Positions 60,468 through 64,000 of a stretch of 64,000 nucleotides of DNA are shown here, piece after piece. Position 1 is the stretch's first letter. Every line of letters begins with the position of its first letter. Position numbers and translations under genes: made by a program. A model generated the notes under the pieces. It worked only from the letters and a program-made list of their open reading frames with translations, was not told where the DNA came from and searched no databases. Source of the stretch: CAVPNY01 sp963706905 (GTDB lineage Bacteria; Chloroflexota; Anaerolineae; Anaerolineales; UBA4823); the NCBI GenBank assembly GCA_963706905.1, contig CAVPNY010000011.1, forward strand, positions 186,001-250,000. The letters run 5' to 3'.

Positions 60468-61367
60468 TTGGAAGAAAAGATCGAAATCCTCTCGGTAGAA
60501 TTGCTAGAGCACGAGAGATCGAGAGTTGAGGAACTAAAGAAGCTGGCCCGGCGGTTGAAATTAGAATTCGGCTGGCATTACCTTCTGGATCTGGTTTGGA
60601 TTCTTAAACACATGGAAGGTATCTCCGGCCAGCGAATCTTGGACGCAGGGGCTGGAATTGGTGTATTGCAGTGGTATCTTGCCCAACAGGGTGCGCGAGT
60701 TATCAGCGTCGATCGGGAAAGCCGGGCTCACCTGGCAGCGCGCTTTCGGAGGAAGTTTCAGGTTGCCGGATTACGGGACATAGATTTATGCCAACTCGAC
60801 CAGATGCCTGTGTCTGGTCAGAAAGGTCTGACCGGATCTGTCAAGAGCGCGCTCAAACACTTAACAGAGTTTGGGGAAGACCTTTTTACGGCCCCTTTAG
60901 TGCAAAATCAGCAAGGATTGGTTCTGTTATACAACCAGGACTTGCGGCAGATGATCGATATCCCTGATGCCTCGCTTGATGCCGTGGTTGCAGTTTCAGC
61001 ATTGGAGCATAATTCCTTGAATGATTTGCAACTGGTTGTGAATGAATTAATGCGTGTGCTAAAGCCGGGCGGCCCATTGCTGGCGACGTTGGGGGCTGCA
61101 CCGCATGACGACTGGTTCCATGAACCATCCAAGGGATGGTGTTACAGTGAAGCGAGCTTGCGGAAAGCGTTTGATTTCTCTAGTGAGGTCCCGTCGAATT
61201 ATGGCGAGTTCGATAGATTGATGACGGCATTAGTTAATTGCCAGGCTTTGCAAGATAACCTGGCATCGTTTTACTTTAGATCTGGGGAAAATGGTATGCC
61301 GTGGGGAGTTTGGGATCCGCAGTACCAGTCAGTGGGAGTTTGTAAAATCAAACAACATGGTTTATGA
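60468..61367 (+). CDS. Class I SAM-dependent methyltransferase
   Basis: A 299-residue protein. TTG 60468 has GAGG about 10 bases upstream; TTG 60459, overlapping the preceding stop, is also possible. A coiled-coil-like N-terminus (LEEKIEILSVELLEHERSRVEELKKLARRLK) precedes motif I ILDAGAGIGVLQWYLAQQGARVISVDRE, then PDASLDAVVAVSALEHNSLNDLQLVVNELMRVLKPGGPLLATLG. The acceptor is unknown. It overlaps the sulfotransferase start by 11 bases, linking methylation and sulfation of the same glycan in one unit. Confidence 0.85.
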   Translation: MEEKIEILSVELLEHERSRVEELKKLARRLKLEFGWHYLLDLVWILKHMEGISGQRILDAGAGIGVLQWYLAQQGARVISVDRESRAHLAARFRRKFQVAGLRDIDLCQLDQMPVSGQKGLTGSVKSALKHLTEFGEDLFTAPLVQNQQGLVLLYNQDLRQMIDIPDASLDAVVAVSALEHNSLNDLQLVVNELMRVLKPGGPLLATLGAAPHDDWFHEPSKGWCYSEASLRKAFDFSSEVPSNYGEFDRLMTALVNCQALQDNLASFYFRSGENGMPWGVWDPQYQSVGVCKIKQHGL

Positions 61368-62232
61368 AATTCAAGCAGATCGATCACTCAAACACCAGTT
61401 GAAAGTCATTCGTTGGAGAATCCGACGGGAGCAAGTTGCCTGGAAATGGGGAGCGAAAGCGGTCTCTGGAACTCCGGCAGTGCTGGGAAATGCCATGCCG
61501 AAGTCAGGTTCTCACCTGATCATCCAGGTTTTGCAGGGCCTGACGCGAGTTGGACCATTTGTCAACCCTGGTTTCCCACCAGTGAATCGCTCCGAAGACA
61601 ACCGCAAGTTAGCCGAGACCGCTATTCTGAGGAATATAGAACAAATGCAATCAGGCGACATCGGCTATGGATATATCCATGCCCGGCAGCTGTTTATCAC
61701 TGCTTTGACCAGGCCTGGAAAGGCAATGGTGTTCGTCTACCGGGACCCACGCGATATGCTCGTCTCGCATGTCTTTTATGCTACTGACATGCATCCTGGG
61801 CATGCGATGCACCAGTATTACACCGAAGTTCTGACATCAATGGAAGAACGTCTGAATGCAGCGATCCAGGGTGTGGATGAAGAAGGGGCTGAACTGAGTA
61901 ATGTAAAAGAAAGATACCTTAACTATCTGGGATGGTTAGACATCCCAGATGTACTGTGCCTACGTTTTGAAGACTTAGTTCTCGATCAAGAAGTAAGTTT
62001 TATGTCTCTGCTCAAATATCTTGAAGGCCGTGGTATGCACCTGCAAATCCCACATAAGGCGGCAGTTGAAGCGTTAAAATCCAGCATATCCCCTCACAAA
62101 TCTGGAACATTTCGTAAAGGAAAGCCTGGCGGCTGGCAGGACTACTATACTGCAAATAACAAGGATAAATTCAAGGAAATTGCTGGGGATTTGCTGATCC
62201 AGATGGGATATGAAAAAAATTACGATTGGTAA
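61357..62232 (+). CDS. PAPS-dependent sulfotransferase, family 1-like
   Basis: A 291-residue sulfotransferase from ATG 61357; the in-frame ATG 61291 would overlap the methyltransferase by 77 bases. The 5'-phosphosulfate loop is AMPKSGSHLIIQVLQGL (about 46-62), the 3'-phosphate-binding segment is VFVYRDPRDMLVSHVFY (about 125-141), the LRFEDLVLD motif is present, and the closing FRKGKPGGWQDYYT corresponds to the family RKGxxGDWK loop. It is different in type from the sulfotransferase at 45148, so two positions or residues may be sulfated. Confidence 0.88.
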   Translation: MVYEIQADRSLKHQLKVIRWRIRREQVAWKWGAKAVSGTPAVLGNAMPKSGSHLIIQVLQGLTRVGPFVNPGFPPVNRSEDNRKLAETAILRNIEQMQSGDIGYGYIHARQLFITALTRPGKAMVFVYRDPRDMLVSHVFYATDMHPGHAMHQYYTEVLTSMEERLNAAIQGVDEEGAELSNVKERYLNYLGWLDIPDVLCLRFEDLVLDQEVSFMSLLKYLEGRGMHLQIPHKAAVEALKSSISPHKSGTFRKGKPGGWQDYYTANNKDKFKEIAGDLLIQMGYEKNYDW

Positions 62233-62237
62233 GTAAA

Positions 62238-62930
62238 GTGCACACAAATACTTTGAAAAGAATAGCCGCGCTGGTGCCAATGCGGCATGATTCGCAGCGG
62301 GTTCCAGGAAAAAATTATCGCATGCTGGCTGGGCGTCCATTGTATTCCTACATTCTGGAAACGCTGCTTGCCTGTCCGGAGATCTCGACAGTTGTTGTTG
62401 ACACTGACAGCCCTGTGATCCAGGAAGGCTTGCGTCAGCATTACCCCACCGTGCAGGTGCTTGATCGACCAGAGCACTTGAGATCCGGTGAAGTGCCGAT
62501 GAATGAAGTATTGCTGCATGATACATCGTTGGTTGAGGCGGAATTTTATCTGCAAACTCACAGCACCAACCCTTTGCTCCGCCATGAAACTATATCCGGG
62601 GCAATCCAGGCAATAACGAGCCAATACCCGACATTCGACTCTTTGTTCTCGGTCACCCGGTTGCAAACACGCTTGTGGGATGCACTTGGACGGGCTGTCA
62701 ATCACAACCCGGCAATCTTGCTACGAACCCAAGATCTCCCGCCCATTTATGAGGAGAACTCATGCCTCTATATATTTACCCGCCAGACGCTCTTCCAACG
62801 CCGCAACCGGTTGGGTGAACGCCCGCTCATGTTTGAGATCGACTCAGCGGAAGCCTGGGATATCGATGAAGAGATTGACTTCTTGATTACAGATTTGTTG
62901 ATTAGCCAGGGGTTAAGAGGGGAAGGTTAA
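62238..62930 (+). CDS. Cytidylyltransferase, acylneuraminate type
   Basis: A 230-residue nucleotidyltransferase from GTG 62238; TTG 62226 is in frame and overlaps the sulfotransferase stop. RIAALVPMRHDSQRVPGKNYRMLAGRPLYSYIL, ISTVVVDTDSPVIQEGL, LDRPEHLRSGEVPMNEVLLHD and YLQTHSTNPLLRHETI follow the NeuA/KdsB pattern, with MRHDSQRVPGKN in place of the more usual PARxxSKxxxxKN. The end FEIDSAEAWDIDEEIDFLI is typical. It is the third cytidylyltransferase-type gene of the window. Confidence 0.87.
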   Translation: MHTNTLKRIAALVPMRHDSQRVPGKNYRMLAGRPLYSYILETLLACPEISTVVVDTDSPVIQEGLRQHYPTVQVLDRPEHLRSGEVPMNEVLLHDTSLVEAEFYLQTHSTNPLLRHETISGAIQAITSQYPTFDSLFSVTRLQTRLWDALGRAVNHNPAILLRTQDLPPIYEENSCLYIFTRQTLFQRRNRLGERPLMFEIDSAEAWDIDEEIDFLITDLLISQGLRGEG

Positions 62931-62970
62931 TTAAATCAAAGCCAGGGATATATACTGGCTGGAATCCCAA

Positions 62971-63975
62971 ATGGAAAAATTAAAAATGACGACAGTTCTA
63001 TTCTCTGCGCCTTACATGATCCCATACCTGGACCGATTTCGTCCTCTGTTTGATCGTTATGGGATTGACTTGATCGTTCCAGAGGTACAGGAGCGATTGG
63101 AAGAAGACCAAATCCTGGCCTATGCTGGGCAGTTTGATGGCGCAATCTGCGGGGATGATCGCTATACTAAACAAGCCATTCTGGCATGTGCGCCGCGTCT
63201 TAAGGTAATCTCAAAGTGGGGAACGGGAATTGACTCGATCGATGCAGAATTTGCCAAGAGTCTGGGCATTTTGGTGGGGCGCACACCTAACGCCTTTACA
63301 ATGGCGGTCGCTGATACAGTCATGGGTTATTTGCTGGCATTTGCCCGCCAGCAACCCTGGATGGACCGGCAGCTAAAGAGTGGGAAATGGGCAAAAATTC
63401 AAGGGCGTTCGTTAAGTGAATGTACCTTGGGAGTGGTTGGAGTAGGCTATATTGGTAAAGCTATCTTGCACCGGGCGCGTGCCTTCGGGATGCGTTTGTT
63501 GGGGAACGATATCGTTGATATTGACCCGGAATTCTTGTTGGAACACGGTGTTGAGATGGCTCCGTTGGATAGCTTGCTTGCCCAATCCGATTTTGTCAGT
63601 CTGAACTGTGACCTCAACCCAAGCAGTTTTCACCTGATTAATTGGGAGAAACTGAGGGTAATGAAATCTACTGCAATCCTGGTAAACACATCCCGCGGCC
63701 AGGTAGTCGATGAGCCGGCTTTGATTGATGCGCTGAAGAGAGGCAAGCTTGCTGGAGCCGCCTTAGATGTTTTCGAAGAAGAACCGCTTCCATTGGAACA
63801 CCCGTTCCTCAAAATGGATAATGTCATGCTGGCGGCGCATAATGCAAATTCAAGCCCTACAGCCTGGGAGCGCGTGCATCGCAACACGATTCGGACTCTC
63901 TTTGAAGGATTGGGGATTCACTTGGATGATGAACGGCTTGCAAGCGAAATCGACAATACTAAACACACTCCTTAA
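62971..63975 (+). CDS. D-isomer-specific 2-hydroxyacid dehydrogenase
   Basis: A 334-residue protein with the NAD-binding motif LGVVGVGYIGKAILHRARAFG, the catalytic Arg region VNTSRGQVVDEPALIDALKRG and the Glu/His pair in VFEEEPLPLEHP...MLAAHNAN. The preceding half contains SKWGTGIDSIDAEFAKSLGILVGRTPNAFTMAVADTVMGYLL, as in phosphoglycerate-dehydrogenase-like enzymes. The substrate is unknown. It follows the cytidylyltransferase, where a 2-keto/2-hydroxy acid step related to nonulosonate or a downstream aldolase is conceivable. Confidence 0.88.
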   Translation: MEKLKMTTVLFSAPYMIPYLDRFRPLFDRYGIDLIVPEVQERLEEDQILAYAGQFDGAICGDDRYTKQAILACAPRLKVISKWGTGIDSIDAEFAKSLGILVGRTPNAFTMAVADTVMGYLLAFARQQPWMDRQLKSGKWAKIQGRSLSECTLGVVGVGYIGKAILHRARAFGMRLLGNDIVDIDPEFLLEHGVEMAPLDSLLAQSDFVSLNCDLNPSSFHLINWEKLRVMKSTAILVNTSRGQVVDEPALIDALKRGKLAGAALDVFEEEPLPLEHPFLKMDNVMLAAHNANSSPTAWERVHRNTIRTLFEGLGIHLDDERLASEIDNTKHTP

Positions 63976-63990
63976 CTGAGGCAGATGATT

Positions 63991-64000
63991 ATGACCTATT
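63991..64000 (+). CDS. First codons of a further gene (cut by window edge)
   Basis: ATG 63991 follows GAGGCAGATG after the dehydrogenase stop and opens a frame reading MTY before the window ends. The start is plausible because the spacing (16 bases) matches the rest of the operon, but nothing can be said of the product. Confidence 0.3.

Noticed and set aside
1..64000. Mobile-element or prophage origin of the island
   Set aside because: No transposase, integrase, att-like direct repeat, tRNA gene or phage structural gene was seen in the window.

Overview
The window most resembles the chromosome of a member of the Chloroflexota, probably class Anaerolineae. This is judged from the wording of the PcrA, TsaE/TsaB/RimI, UDG and Wzt-like proteins and from the leaderless promoters; no database search was run. 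The left 8 kb is GC-rich housekeeping DNA. On the minus strand lie holB, a soluble GAF-GAF-PAS histidine kinase and the first codons of a probable metallo-hydrolase. On the plus strand lie pcrA, tsaE, tsaB, rimI and a family-4 uracil-DNA glycosylase. From 3478 to the right edge every gene is on the plus strand.

From about 8 kb to the end the window is one very large surface-glycan island of roughly 45 genes, extending past the right edge. Region A (8.0-14.7 kb) makes UDP-uronic acids and carries a Wzx-type flippase, a GT4 transferase and a GT-C-like membrane protein. Region B (14.8-27.3 kb) starts with gmd (GDP-mannose 4,6-dehydratase). It continues with a run of polytopic GT-C/GT39-type proteins around a polyprenyl-phosphate-sugar synthase (GT2) and an LPG-synthase/UPF0104-type membrane protein, which looks like lipid-linked sugar donor chemistry. 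Region C (27.3-33.6 kb) has a MarR-like regulator, an epimerase, a GDP-fucose-synthase-like reductase, a Wzm/Wzt ABC exporter with a C-terminal carbohydrate-binding domain, and a KpsS/KpsC-like transferase. Region D (33.7-42.6 kb) holds a first nonulosonic-acid-type set (PseB-like dehydratase, RmlD-like reductase, NeuB-like synthase, SpsF-like cytidylyltransferase), with transferases and methyltransferases. Region E (42.6-64 kb) begins with a lipoprotein. It then has two sulfotransferases, a fused ATP sulfurylase/APS kinase (PAPS synthetase), two alkaline-phosphatase-superfamily proteins, a second nonulosonate set with an unusual NeuB-SAF-TIM-barrel fusion, and two more CMP-sugar synthetases.

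Together the genes predict a fucose-like-sugar-, uronate- and nonulosonate-containing glycan that is methylated and sulfated, with two export routes (Wzx and Wzm/Wzt). The most distinctive signals are: (1) an identical-architecture promoter/operator (TATAATTCA-N5-TGAATTTTA overlapping the -10) in front of both gmd and the MarR-like gene, 12.5 kb apart; (2) dedicated PAPS synthesis inside a nonulosonate locus; (3) the three-domain NeuB fusion; (4) a nonulosonate set in which an RmlD-type reductase stands where an aminotransferase is expected.

Ten single-base indels, mostly in runs of 2-4 identical bases, break nine otherwise complete genes, including the normally essential tsaE. Removing or adding one base each time restores an exact full-length frame. 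These look like sequence errors rather than decay, and such genes are given here as single CDS with the break marked. No tRNA, rRNA, CRISPR array, transposase or stretch over 300 bases without a gene was found.
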